A stretch of DNA of 64,000 nt from Lotus japonicus. Lineage: Eukaryota; Streptophyta; Magnoliopsida; Fabales; Fabaceae. The notes beneath the pieces were generated by a model, which saw nothing but the letters and a program-made list of their open reading frames with translations, ran no database searches and was not told the origin of the DNA. Below, piece by piece: positions 11,588 through 23,900 of this stretch; position 1 is the stretch's first letter, and each line of letters opens with the position of its first letter. Location of the stretch: the NCBI RefSeq assembly GCF_012489685.1, contig NC_080043.1:80802292-80866291 (forward strand), read 5' to 3'. The position numbers and the translations under genes are program-made.

Positions 11588-12963
11588 CTGCAATTTTTGA
11601 TATCACTTAAGGCATAATGGTGAAAATAAAATTTGGGGGAATCCTCAAGCTTATGTCTGATGTCAAGATAGAGAGATTGATTAAATCATAAACATAAATA
11701 TGGCTGAAATAGTATAAGGGGAATCTAGTCCATAACTATATAGCAATTGAAATTCAAAGTGTAGTGTGGACAGGCAATTGAAGTACAAAACAGAGCATAT
11801 AAAACTTATCATCTGCGGTTTCAAACACATCCTAATGGAGGCTCTAAAATAATTTGCTAGTAGTGGTACTCAGAATTAGATCGTAGTGATTTCTGTATGA
11901 ATCATTTGTATATGTTGTAAACTATAAGCAATACGTTGGGGCTCAGGAGTAAATTCAGTCAGGAGTAAAATAATACTGCAAAGCCAAGAAAAAAAGAAGG
12001 AACAAAATCTCCCTGAAATAACAAAACAGATATGAAACAAAGTCTGAGGTTGTGAGGAATTTACTAACTAAAAGACACAGGATTTGATATAAACATCAAA
12101 GCTCTTACCTTGATGGAGGATATAATGTAGAGCATCTGCCTGAATCTGATTTAGGGTTTCTACGAAACATCAGGTATTGTATCTGATGTAGAGAATCGGC
12201 CTGGAAACCACAAATTTATCAAAATCAAAATACAGGCACTAAAACATACATCAATTAAGGCCTGAATACCTGCGGTGTCGACGTCGTGGCGTTGAGAGGA
12301 ATGAAGCCGGGAAGGGCGATTTACACAAAGTCGAATTCATCAATTCTATGCCACCCATAAACATCTCAGTTACACAGATTCGAAACAGGAACCGAGAGGG
12401 GAAGATAGATGCGATTCAAGGGGAATTGGAAGGGGCCATGAGGGATTCGATTGAAGGGGAAGAGAGGAAGGGATCGATGAGAGGATGTGCTATATAGAAT
12501 GCGCTGAGATTGGGAGAGAGAGAGTACGCGTTAGGTTGCTCCCGGATGGAACCTCTTCGGTAGCCTTGCAAGCAGCTCGTCCATCACCGGCTTTGAAGGT
12601 TGCTCCCATATGCAAGAGTATGAATAGATCAATAAGGGAACGACGAAGCAGAGAGAACGATGATACCATGGAGGAGCAGGTTTTTGTGTGGGTTTGAGTC
12701 TTGGTAAGGATGATATTGCGAAATGGGAATGCCACGATTGAAACAGCTGTAAACGCCATTGAAGGTTGAAACGGCAGAGGATGTAAAACGCGTTTAGAAT
12801 CAATGTGATTAAGGAGAGATGGGTGAAGGATAAGGAGAAAGGTGTAGGTTAAGAAGAATGAAGGATTGAGTGCCATGTAGGATTTTTCCTGATATTAACC
12901 AATCAGTAGATGCCAAGTAAGCGATGACTGTGCTGAGATCTTTTCCTAAATGTATATACTATG
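11588..12963. other. 5' part of the putative Helitron, splice-bounded but unassigned segments
   Basis: On the minus strand a 128-codon ORF runs from an ATG at 12876 to 12490 with a hydrophobic start (MALNPSFFLTYTFLLILHPS), resembling a signal peptide, but I recognise no family. Downstream segments near 12290 and 12110 end in CAGGTA and AAGGTAAG, usable as donors, so a spliced chimeric transcript is conceivable. Confidence 0.3.
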
Positions 12964-12964
12964 A

Positions 12965-15648
12965 ATATATTTTATATTTATATTTATATTTTATTTCATA
13001 ATGAGGAAAAATAGAATCCTCATTAAATACATTTGTAAAACTTTTTTACACTTTTTTTTGGTTACAAATTTTTTTTTTACATTGATACAACATAAGTATT
13101 ATTTTTTTGAAATCCGACACAACATAATATTTTTTGGTATGGGCCTTACGATTCAAAAAGATAAGGACCATCTGGGCCTTCCCTTAAAAATGTAATTTTG
13201 TTCTATGTTTAATATAAACATTTTTAAAAATTATTGTTAAAAACAGTTTTTATTTTATTTTGTGGAAGATCGATAATATTAATGTTCAATATATAGAAAG
13301 CAGCTGCGAAAGGAGGGTCTGTTGGATTTTAGTTATGAAGGGAACTTTGCGTCGACAAGGAAAACGAGAGAAGATGATCTTGGTTCTTGATAACCATTGG
13401 TTGTAGTGATGGTGTGTGATTGCTTTAGAGAGAGACAGAACGCCTTCATTTTCAAAGTGCATGTGAATCACACGTTCGGTTTTCATGGCTTAAATTGAGA
13501 GAGGGGTAGAGACAGAATCACACAACACTTTATTTTCAAAGTGTTTGTGAATCACACATTTGGCTTTCATGACATAAAAGTATGATTAGATATTATCAGG
13601 TGGTCAGGGATATATATGCATCGGTTGGAGTCTCATATAGGTTAAATTAAATATGGGTAAAGAGAAGACTTTATAGCAGCTCCCATGTTTCCCCCAACAA
13701 CATTATCTGTAATTATGATAACTTAAGTAGTAAGAATTGAGAGACATATAAATCGATGAAGTGAACGTCAGAGATCAATCTATTGATGGAAATTTGGCCG
13801 ATAAAAAAAACATATGCATTATTTGTTTAAATAATCAATTATCTCAAAAACTTAAGTTGTTGATAAGGGTCAGATATATGTCTTATATTATTATTTCTAA
13901 CACATCTATAATTCCAAGAATATAAAGAGTATATTTCACTTGGAGCTGGTCCCCGAATAATTGCTCAAGTGGTAAAATTAGGGGACCTAGATTCATTCTC
14001 TTCATAAAAAAGAGTAGGTAGAACAAATAAAGATTTCATTTTCGACTCATCCCTTGAGTTGCTAATATTTTCCACATAATATTTCTTTTTCTAATATTGT
14101 TCCTCTTGATTTATTTATTTATTTTGTACATGAATCATATGAGTCAGTGACTCAATATCCTAGCCTTTTACAATTGACTCTAAATTTGGAATCAATTTTT
14201 AGAAAAAAACTTATGTGAGTAAAGTTGGATTTGGAAGTACAAGCCCTAGCTAAACGCTCCTATAGTTCGGGTTGAATGTGATGAACTGTGGTGTTAGATC
14301 TAAAAACATTAAAACGGTTAAACATAGAACACTCAACCATATATATCATTGTTTTTTCTTGATTATGCCGTCCTCGTTATTGCATTTTGGTTTTTTTAGG
14401 GTTTGTTTGGTGAGGTATTATAGCATGGTTTTATGCTTGTAGGGTTTTGTAGGAGTTGAGTTTTGCTGACATTTTGTTAGCTTGGTTACTATATGTACCC
14501 ATGTTGAGAGAGAATGTTTCTCAACTTTATCAATATATATCTATATTTTATTTTCAATTTTTTCTTTCCTAATTAATCTCCCCCATGTGTTACTATTTTA
14601 TATTTCAACTTTCAACATGAACACCCAATCATATATATCATTGTTCTTTCCTTAGGTCGGCTGGTTGGAGAAACTATGTCTGAGCTGGAGTCCATTGCTT
14701 TTTCTTTTGTAACTATATTTTCTTATTCTTTTTTCAGGATTTCATTTACCATTATTTGGGCTCTTATATCGCTTGTTTGAATGGAAGCGCAAATCCCAAA
14801 TGTCCCCCTATAGTTTGGTGGTGAGTGTAATGGGCTAGATTGGGTGTAATGGTAGGTCCAAAAACATAGACAATTGGACTTATAACACACTCATATATTC
14901 CATTATTCTCTCATTAATCTATTTTATGTGGGACTATTCTATGTTACAACTAGCTTCTGGGTTACACACTTATGAGGAAAGGTAATTGCTGGTCCATACA
15001 TGTTAACATGGAGTATTGATGAGCGAACTTAATGCAAAGTTGGTAGAAATTGAAAGAAATGGAAAACATATATAGTGCAGTGAGCTATACACAGCTTGGC
15101 AGATGAATCCCTCATAATTATGGTCATACAATTTTGCAGAGGAAAGCAACAAAAGTAACACATGCTTGCAATACATGAATAAATGAAAGAGGAGAGGGGT
15201 TGAGGAAGAAGCTGTAGCATCTAGTGGCCTAAATTTGGCTACAGGCTACCTACGCAATTGAAGGTTGGAAAGCGACCTAACAGCACAGCAAGGTAACCCA
15301 ACGGTTTTCTCAGAGGGTGGTGCTGTAATAGTATATTAGTAAAAGAGTGTAGCTACTCCTACTAGTGTGGGGTTAGTTTTCATTATTTTGTCGAAGGATA
15401 CAAAGAGATGAATGAAGGAAAGAAAATTGGCTTGCTCTAAAGCCTGAAAAATCGAAACTGATTACATACTCTTCCACAGCTACCTCACCTACTAAGTACT
15501 ATAAGCTGCTACGGGCTGAACCTACTATTTGGCCCCTTGCAAATATAATATCTATTTTCATTTTAATCTATCTATGGTTTCTATTAGTGGATGTAAACAT
15601 TGCTACTAAATTGTTGTGAGTTAGCTATGAATGGAGAAATTTATGCTA
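12965..15648. other. AT-rich spacer, no gene
   Basis: Contains a tandem duplication at about 13432-13580 (TTCAAAGTGC/TTTGTGAATCACAC... and GGTTTTCATG/GGCTTTCATG), a micro-insertion near 13087-13127 (ACAACATAA flanking a T-run plus GAAATCCGAC), and a tRNA-like phrase TTGCTCAAGTGGTAA at 13960. Phrases at 14260-14350 and 14810-14900 are related (CCTATAGTTyGG...GGTCyAAAAACAT), probably an old dispersed repeat. Nothing coding is convincing. Confidence 0.4.
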
Positions 15649-15790
15649 TGTTTGGTCGGAGGGAGAAGAAAGGAAAGGGAAAGAAAACACGGAAATCGAG
15701 GAATGAACTTGGATTAAACATTAGTTCAAATTCACTCCTCAATTTCCATGTTTTCTTTCTCTTTCCTTTCTTCTCCCTCCAACCAAACGG
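15649..15790. repeat. Foldback element with arms of about 50 bp
   Basis: The left arm (TTTGGTCGGAGGGAGAAGAA from 15651) is the reverse complement, with a few differences, of the right arm ending TTCTCCCTCCAACCAAACGG at 15790. This palindrome is why similar short open frames appear on both strands; neither is a gene. MITE-like, family unassigned. Confidence 0.75.
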
Positions 15791-17513
15791 AGCCTTAGTG
15801 CTTAATTGGAGGAAAAAAATAAACAAAACTTTTATTATAAATTAAAATGAAAATAGTTGGTGATGTGCTCAACTAGTATTCAAACACTTTATTTATATAT
15901 ACTTGAAATGGAATTATGGCCACGGCTGAATTAAGTTTCCATTTCTAGCAATCTGGTTGATTAGTATGTGTCCCCATTCCTTTACATATGGTCCCACCCT
16001 GTATTTCTGTGGTCTCCCTCTATCTATCCCTTGTGGTGGCTAAATTTTAGGACCAAGTCTGTGATAGATCGAACAAGGGTTTTGTCCTTTGATAAACTAA
16101 TTAAGCCATGGGGTCATTTTGTCCTATTTGTATGTGTTGGTTACTGCCTAACTCTCCCATCCTATTTTGTCCTTTGTGTATGCTTGCGTCAATGGGTATT
16201 TTGGTTGGGTTATATATGATTATATTTATATTCTCCCCTTATTAAAACTGGAATAGTTGAGATGATGGAAATCTTCATATGCATACTTCATTTATCTGCT
16301 CATGTTTTGTGATATGATTAAGATCTGATGACTGTGTTGCAATGCTAATTATTTCAGGTACCATATTGGTGGCCGGTATAATAAAGTTTTGAAGGCTATC
16401 TCCACTCCATATATCACCTGAAAACTTGGGTGTAAGCTCGATCAAAAAGAAATTGGACCACCATGTGAGGAGAGATGAAAATTTTGCTATTAATATTTCA
16501 TAAAAAGCTTGTAAATTAGGTAAACGCATGACTCCAAATCCAATGGAGGTTTTTTTTATAAGCCAGCAATTAGAGAAAGTAGTGACCAATGAACGCTAGT
16601 AACATGATCAATGAACCATACCAGCCATGTTACTGATGATCAACTCGTTGATAGTGTTTTTTAGGAAGCTTAGTGGGAAAAAAAATCACTAACTATACAA
16701 CATACAACATATGATTGACAAATACCATCGTCCAACACTTTCCATATTTTGATGGGATAAATTGTTATAGTAAACATGTCAACAATATTGTATGTTGATA
16801 ATCTGAAATATTTATAGGTTACCGATGATATTGCTGACAACAAAAATTCGTCAGTAATTTACACCTTCTCTTCTTCCTTTCTAGCTCATTTATTCGATGT
16901 CTTTTATATATTCTCTTGTTTTTGGTTTTTCCATTTTAGGTTTGTTTTTATTCTAATTGTTTGTTCATTTGTTTTGTAGTTTAATTGTGTGTGGTTGCTA
17001 CGGGGTTGTATGTATAGTGTTTTCCAAGTCATATAAATTAGTTTAACTTTTTGTTAATTTTTTGTTAGTTTTTATTCTAAATTTATATATTTGTAACTTT
17101 TTTTATAGTATAATATAATTAAGTGTTCTTCCTAAATCCAGATTGACGGTGTCTGCCTCTAATTTTGGTGGTGGTGTACAGTCTTGGAGTGTTCTTACAA
17201 CATGGTGGTGATGCGGTGACACCGCAAGGGTAATACTCATAAAGGCACTTCGACGCTCAAGTCTGTATGAGAGCATTAAGCGATCGAAAGTCTCAAAAAT
17301 GAATAACAAGTTAGCAAAATGAGTTAATATCTTTATTTCTAAAACCTTCTTGTTCTTTTGGTTTGTAACCCTTTTCCCAACCAAACCCAAGCTACTTTGA
17401 TCTCATCCTCACTCTCCTCATCACTCCCCACAGAGGAAATATCTTTGTAGATTTTTTTTTATTTTGTTTTTCTTGGAAAGCAAAAGTTTTATTTGATGGA
17501 ATGATTGATAGTA
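15791..17513. other. Spacer with one unassigned minus-strand open frame
   Basis: The minus frame at 16589-16275 (104 codons) includes LIELTPKFSGDIWSGDSLQN and MVPEIISIATQSSD, which looks more protein-like than chance, but I recognise no family and no splice context. Everything else is AT-rich and featureless. Confidence 0.3.
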
Positions 17514-18248
17514 CAAACATAAGGAAATTGTTATTCAGACCCCCCACAACTATTCAGACCCCTCATTAATGTATGAAAAGTCCTAAATACCCTTAATAAA
17601 AAAATCTTCACTCTCTTTACATTCTTTCTCTCTCCTTACCTCTTTCCTCTTTCTTCCGCCCCCACCACCCATCACCACCCACCGCCGCCGCAGCCGCCAC
17701 CACTGCCGCCACCACCGTCGCTGCCACCACCACCACCACCACAACCTCCATCTTCTGTCGTTTTTGAAAATATCCAACTTTAGGGAGTTGTTTCTGTCAT
17801 TTTTTATTTTTTTCTGCAAATAAACGCACTTTAGAAGTGTGTTACGCACTTTAGAAGTGTGTAGTTAACACACTGTTAACGTGCAAAGTAAACGCACTTT
17901 GCAAATTTGTACATAATTAATATTAGATGATTTTTAAAAATCGTGAGACTACTAGAAGGTGTAGGAATTTGAAGATTCTAACTGCATATTTGAGCTTAGA
18001 ATGATCCTATTACCTTAACTAATAAGTGACAGTCCAAAATTCCTTCAAAAAATTAAACAGGAAAAAAAAAAAATACCTGTGTTGCACTCGCACTTTGAAA
18101 GTGTGTGACTATCGCACTTTCAAAATGCTATAGTGACAGACTTTCAAAGTGCGAGCAAAAAAATTTATAAAGGGTTTTTTGGATTTTACAAATTTATTAG
18201 GGTCTGAATAGCTGTGGGGGGGTCTGATTAACAATTCCCCAAACATAA
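17514..18248. mobile_element. Non-autonomous Mutator-like element (MULE-MITE), 717 bp, with 9-bp target duplication
   Basis: CAAACATAA at 17514-17522 and 18240-18248 flanks an element (17523-18239) whose ends are inverted repeats of roughly 38 bp: GGAAATTGTTATTCAGACC on the left and, reversed, GGGAATTGTTAATCAGACC on the right, each continuing through CCCCACArCTATTCAGACCC. A 9-bp duplication is typical of Mutator elements. The interior has no transposase. It has a CCACCACCGCC-type microsatellite (17660-17750) and a cluster of GCACTTT/AAAGTGC motifs at 17825-18160. Confidence 0.85.
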
Positions 18249-18289
18249 CTCACAATAATGAGCATAATCCCCCCCAATATTACACGAAA

Positions 18290-19076
18290 ATAGCTTCAGG
18301 TGCGCCCAAAGATATAACAAAAGAAGTCCAACACCTAATGAACACCTACCCTACATAAAATGCAGGAAAAATCGCAAACGACATTGACAAGATTGAAAAC
18401 CGGATAAAGCACTATATGACCAAAGAGAAGGAACATTTCTCGGGGACCAAGATATGACAAAGAAATGCCACATAACAACAAAAACAGAGCTCCTCTCACT
18501 GTTGGAGGGGATGCGAATCAACACAGAACAACAACCGAAAAGCAAAAGCATAAAAACATGAGGTGGACAAAACCCGACACTAATCCCGAACAGTATATGG
18601 TCGGCCCGAACCTTCACCACCTTCACCGCCAACCTCGAGCAGCCCAGAACCAAAGCGCCCAAAACAGATCCATGACAACAAACAACACCATACCAGCTGC
18701 ACCATGCCTTCGGCCAAAACTCCACCTGAAACATGAACCTTAAAGAAAGAGAGGTAGAAAAGAGGAATATATAGAGGATAATAGTGATTAGGCATAGGCG
18801 TCCACCAAACGACAGGCTCCGCTTCTTCCAATGGGTCAAATAACTTTGAATCTTATGTATAAACAACAAGCCTATCAAAGAAATTATTCTTTCTCTTTGT
18901 AACCAAAAAAAATTGGGTAGTCCCTCAACCCATTTGAAGCTTCCAATTTCGGACGCATGAGAGGAGAGATTACATGCATTAAGTAAAACCCCATTAAGTT
19001 CATTCATCCTTTTTACATTTATCCGCCTAGAAAACATGCTAATATGTCTTAATAAATATGAAGTTGAATCCATCAT
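18290..19076 (-). pseudogene. LINE (non-LTR retrotransposon) reverse-transcriptase remnant
   Basis: The minus strand around 19060-18760 encodes the end of a plant L1-type reverse transcriptase: VLLNACNLSSHASEIGSFKW, then HKIQSYLTHWKKRSLSFGG followed by RLCLI; in another frame LYIPLFYLSFFKVHVSGG (consensus LSFGGRITLIKSVL...PIYFLSFFK). Frame changes break the domain, so it is dead. From about 18740 to 18290 the same 241-codon frame runs on through GT-rich sequence that looks like LINE 3' untranslated region joined by deletion. The catalytic YxDD box is not present. Confidence 0.7.
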
Positions 19077-20647
19077 GTGTCAAGAGTCAAGACTTTTATT
19101 CTCATCGCATTCCCAAGTTGTGGATTTAATATCCTCAACCTCAAATTTTGCAATTGCGTACACAACCGAGTTACAAACCTTATTACACGTAGTTACATAT
19201 TAGAGTTTCCAAAGTTACAAGCAGTTAACATCTGCATTAGTGGTGTACAATAGACAAAATTAACCAGCTAAAAATTTACTACCAATAAAACAGATAATGC
19301 ATCCAAGTGAAAGTTGAATTAATAGCAAGAGGTAAAAGCTGGTGGGGGTGGGATCCAATAGTACAACAAATCAAGGAAGAAGTTTAAATTCAGGTTGGGT
19401 TATGAATGCTAACTCTTTTGTGGTAAAATGACCCATAACTGTCTCTAAAGTATTTCACTCGAAACATAGCATATATTGTTGTCTCCATAACTAGTTATAG
19501 TCTGTTCCCCAACTCCTAATTTTGGGCATCCCCTTCAATTCAAAACCCTTATGTTTCAGCTGGAATATGGTTAAACGTCCAATCCCCCCATCCCCATAAC
19601 TCTGATAATGGAAACCTGAAAATTCAGAACCCCACCTAATTTCATGATGAACTTGGAAAAAAGAATATATATACAAAAGAAGACTACAAAGTGGAACTTA
19701 GAAAAGTGTAGTATATATATAACGGCACTCACAATTTTTGTTTTGTAAACAATTTTGTTTTTCAGCAAAAAGAAGTGTAAACAATAACTGCACTCACATT
19801 ACTATATATGTGACATAGTGTCATATTTCTTTGCATTATTAATTAATTGCTATCATAGGTGAAAAAGCTGTTTAGAGCATTTTACCTAAATTTTTATAAT
19901 TATTAATTGAGAGCCTACGAAAAATAATTAATTCACATTAATAGAGCCACATGGTGATTACCTATATTACTATATAATATGATAGGATAACAGAAGTCTA
20001 CTCCCCCTATGAATTATATATTGTATCTCTTTGGGCAAATGTCATTTGCATATGATTCGGAGCACATTTCTGTCACAAAGTGGTACAAACCCAAAAAGTG
20101 GGTTAGGGAAGGAATTCGAATTTGAATCTTAAATGTTCTAAAAAAACAAGGCCTAATTGTAGTAGCTAGCTAGTTAATTTGTTTTTAATATGTAAGCCTA
20201 TTTATATAATAAATCATGCATTACAATTTATTTTATATTTTAAGCATTATCTCTTTTAGAGTGATATACTAAAGATTAAATTTTGGGATTTATAAAATCT
20301 CCTTTTATATAAGCTTTAAGTGTTATTTCTATTTTTATGTAGTAAAATAAAAATAACAAAACTTTAAAAGAACGTTTTTTTAGAAGCGAAAGGAAAATGT
20401 ATATAAGACAGCACTATATAAACTAGGGTTTTTTTGATATATGTTTAAAAGAACGTGATTATTGCTGATATATGTTTATTGATAAAGGTTTTTTCCTTTT
20501 ATTGTAGTGATTTTGACTTAAACCTTTATTTTTTTATAGGTAAATGTTAGTAAATTAGTTCATTTGCTAGAATTTGAATCCTGAACCTACAAATCACTGG
20601 CCCTTTGTTATGAGTTAAACCTTTAGATTCAGTCATAACAAAATAGA
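19077..20647. other. AT-rich spacer, nothing recognised
   Basis: No convincing coding sequence, RNA gene or bounded repeat. It ends at the MULE target duplication. Confidence 0.4.
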
Positions 20648-20656
20648 TACATGTTT

Positions 20657-20874
20657 GGCTTAATTGCAACTTTGGTCCCTGACGTTTACAAAAGCGACGA
20701 TTTTGGTCCCTCACCTAATTTAATTACATAAATCGTCCCTCACCTAACAGTCAGTGAACAACGTTAGTCCTTCCGTCAAATTTTTAACAGAACGAGGCTG
20801 AGGTGGATTATTAGAGTGACGTGGACGACACTAGGAGAGAGAGAGACGCACATGGGTAGCACATGACCTTCCAA
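20657..20874 (+). repeat. Left terminal inverted repeat of the MULE
   Basis: 218 bp, pairing with 26147-26364. Includes two GGTCCCTCACCTAA-like or TCCCTCACCTAA phrases, and a GAGAGAGAGA run near the inner edge. In this superfamily the terminal repeat holds the transposase binding sites and promoter. Confidence 0.95.
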
Positions 20875-20992
20875 TCGACCCAACACAACATAACCCAATT
20901 TCCCCCAATTCGAAAGCCCTAGCAGAGAAATTGAAATAGTAACTGAGAGGAAGAAGAGATAAGACGAGTGAGAAGCGGAGAAGACTGGAGCG

Positions 20993-23900
20993 ATGACAAA
21001 CTCGAGGAAGAAGATTACGCCAAGGAAGAAGGAGAAGCAAATGGAGAGGGGCCCTATGTTGGAGACGAACGCGAGGAACACGAGGAGCAACCTTGTCGAT
21101 TCAGAGCAACACATGGAGAGGGACCCTATGTCGGAGACGATGACAAACTCGAGGAGTAACCTTATTGAGTCAGAGCAGCACATGGAGAGGGACCATATGA
21201 TGGAGATATCGAAAGCAAAAGAAGCTGTGGTCCCTAAGACAAACAGTCAATTATTTGGCTCTTTATGGGGTTTAGATTCGTTGCCTCCCAATCATGTATC
21301 AAGGTATGTTTATTCCACTTCTTTATTCCCCTTCTTTGTGCATGTGTGGCTGAATATGGGTGCTTTTATTTATATATAGTGTATATGTAACACACAAAAT
21401 CCTGGTCTACAACAGTGCACGTTTATTTTCCCCTCTATATATGTACCTATGTGAAATATTGTACTGAAACAGGAGTATTCAATGGTAATTTTGTCTACTA
21501 GTGTTGTTGGTTGAATACATTGAACATTGAATATTAGCCTTGATGATCTTGAATTTAATATTGCAATGTGTGTGTTGTCAGTCCTTTTGATGACATTGAA
21601 TTGAATATTGCAATGTGTTGTCAGTCCTATTGTATTGAATGAATATTGGGTCGGTTTGTCAGTCTTTTTCATGAATTGAATATTGAGTCCTTTGAGTCCT
21701 TTTCTGTCTTTTTCATCCTTGAATTTTTGCTTTTCAGACCTACTGTGTTTGACAAGGTGGATATGCATATATATCATGGGGGTAAAATGACAACAGTACC
21801 AAATTTTCAATATATTGGTGGTGCATGTGACGTTTTAAAGGGATGGGGCATAGATGAGATAAGTTCAATTGAGGTGGGCAACGCTGTCAAGAGCTTTGGA
21901 AATGCCAGTTTTAAAAGTGTGTGGTATAAGAACCCAAAAAGTGAAGGTGTCACTTGTCTTAAGCCACTAAACTGTGATGCAGATACTATTTGTTTCTTGG
22001 AAGATGTCAAAGGGGTTGGTGTGGTTCATGTTTATGCTGAACATGACTCTGAGGTAGAGGTACAACATGGTGTGGAGACTGCTGATGTTGAGATACTAGA
22101 CAGGGATGAGAGTGTTGGTGTTGCACAGGCTGTTGGTGGTGGTGAGGGTGAGGGTGTTGGTGTTACTCCGGCTGTTGGTGTTGAGGGTGTTGGTGGTGGT
22201 GAGGGTGTTGGTGTTGGTGAGGGTGAACAAGTGGTTGTTGCTGAGGGTCATGTTGTTGACAGTGTTGATGTTGAGGGAAATCATGATTCTGGGGATGATG
22301 AATACAATCCTAAGGTTGATAATGAAAGTGATTCTGATTCTGACTTCTCATTTGATGATAGTGATTATGAGGAGAATTATGACTGGATGAGTGTGCTGCC
22401 TCCTGAATCTCTTATAAATTTTCCACCAGAGCCAGGTTTTGCTCCATCTGTTTTTGAAGGTGATGCATCTAGACTATCAAATCCCTCAAGACTTTCAGAC
22501 TTTGATGATGAAGATGGGGATTCAGATCACTTTGAAAGCCCAGCTGGCAGTGATGCTGAAGAAAACAGTAAGAATAAATTTCCCATGTTTAGGCAGCCTC
22601 AGGAAGGTGAACTTGTTTCATTTGAGAAGGGTCAAATATTCAACTCTAGAGCTCAGTTCAAGGGTGCTGTTAGAGACTTTGCCCTAGAACAAAGGAAGAA
22701 TCTTTGGTTCAAAAAAAATGATAAGACTAGGGTGCTTGTGGAGTGTGCTGAAGAATGTCCATTCTACATGAGGATTACTAGAACCAAGTCCAGGCCTTAC
22801 TTTCAGCTAGTTGGATTTAACCCTACACATACATGCAGTAGGACTGCAAGGAATAGGCAAGCCACCATATCCTGGCTTGCAAGAAAGCTGATGCCTATTT
22901 TAAGGCATACTCCTAACATGAAGCGTGCTGGAATTATTGAGGAGGTGAGAATAAGGTGGGGCATCTTGATTGACAAAGCTAAAGCATACAGGGTAAGAGT
23001 TGCAGCTGCAGAATTGCTACAAGGAGCAAGTAGTGATCAATATTTGCATGTGAGAAAGTATGCAGCAGAGTTGATTAGAAGCAATCCGGGAACGACTGCA
23101 ATACTGAAGACCATAGATGAAGGTGACCATGCTGTCTTTGAGAGGATCTATATATGTTTTGCAGCCTCAAAAAATGCATTTGCAAGGCACTGCAGGCCCT
23201 TAATTGGCCTAGATGGTTGCTTCCTCAAAGGTTTATATGGGGGGCAATTGCTTACTGCTGTTGGGAAAGATGGAAACAATCAAATGTTTCCAATAGCATA
23301 TGCAGTAGTGGAGGCTGAAACCAGTGACTCATGGGCTTGGTTTGTGAATCTTCTTATTGATGATCTTAACAGTGTGGAAAGAAAAAATTGGGCTTTCATT
23401 TCTGACCAACAAAAGGTAGATTGTTTACATTATTTGCAATGTACAATTTGTGTTGTTTAAACCATACATTTAATTGTGATTCTGTTGGTTTACTTTCCGT
23501 AGGGTCTAGTACCTACACTTCGTCAGTTGGGTGAGAATGTAGAACACAGGCTCTGCGTGAAGCATTTGTATGGGAATTTCAGGAAGAGATATCCAGGCAA
23601 TGAGCTAAAGCTTGCAATGTGGTCTGCAGCCAGAGCAAACACTGTTCCAGAGTTTAATGTTGCAATGGATGAGTTGAAAGCCCTTAATGAAGAGGCTTGG
23701 CAAGAGTTGAGGCAGATTCCTCCTGCTCAATGGTCCAGATCTGGTTATAGCAATGACACATGTTGTGATCTTCAGGTAAACAACATGTGTGAAGCGTTTA
23801 ACAGAGCCATACTTGAGCACAGGGACAAACCCATCATTACTTTACTGGAGGGTCTCAAGTTCTATATGACAAATAGGATTGTTAAACAAAGAAGTCTCAT

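Larger units (their letters stand above)
2052..12964 (-). mobile_element. Probable chimeric Helitron carrying host gene fragments
   Basis: Seen: on the minus strand the left end shows a GC hairpin followed by TATAAAACTAG and a host T, the canonical Helitron 3' end. About 1.1 kb inside lies a decayed Helitron PIF1-type helicase in the same orientation. Further inside are spliced fragments of three host genes, again all on the minus strand (ABC transporter, cyclin B2, topoisomerase VI B). Known: Helitrons end in CTAG with a nearby hairpin, insert between A and T, and capture gene pieces including introns. Inferred: one element spans all of this. The 5' end is uncertain. A TC-beginning, AT-rich stretch (TCATAGTATATACATTTAGG, minus strand from 12964) resembles Helitron 5' ends, but the base before it is T rather than the expected A. 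No Rep domain was found. The gene fragments could instead belong to an adjacent element. Confidence 0.55.

Noticed and set aside
13957..14060. tRNA gene or SINE near TTGCTCAAGTGGTAA
   Set aside because: Only an A-box-like phrase is present; no cloverleaf, B box or target duplication could be made out.
15600..15845. Similar short ORFs on both strands
   Set aside because: Produced by the palindromic arms of a foldback element.
17583..17849. Tryptophan/arginine-rich minus-strand ORF
   Set aside because: It is only the translation of a CCACCACCGCC-type microsatellite inside a MITE.
18465..18743. 92-codon plus-strand ORF rich in Asn/Gln/His
   Set aside because: Antisense of the LINE-derived sequence read on the minus strand.
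22096..22390. Ser/Thr/Asn or Val/Leu/Arg-rich ORFs
   Set aside because: Shadows of the GGTGTTGGTGTT low-complexity part of the MULE transposase in other frames.
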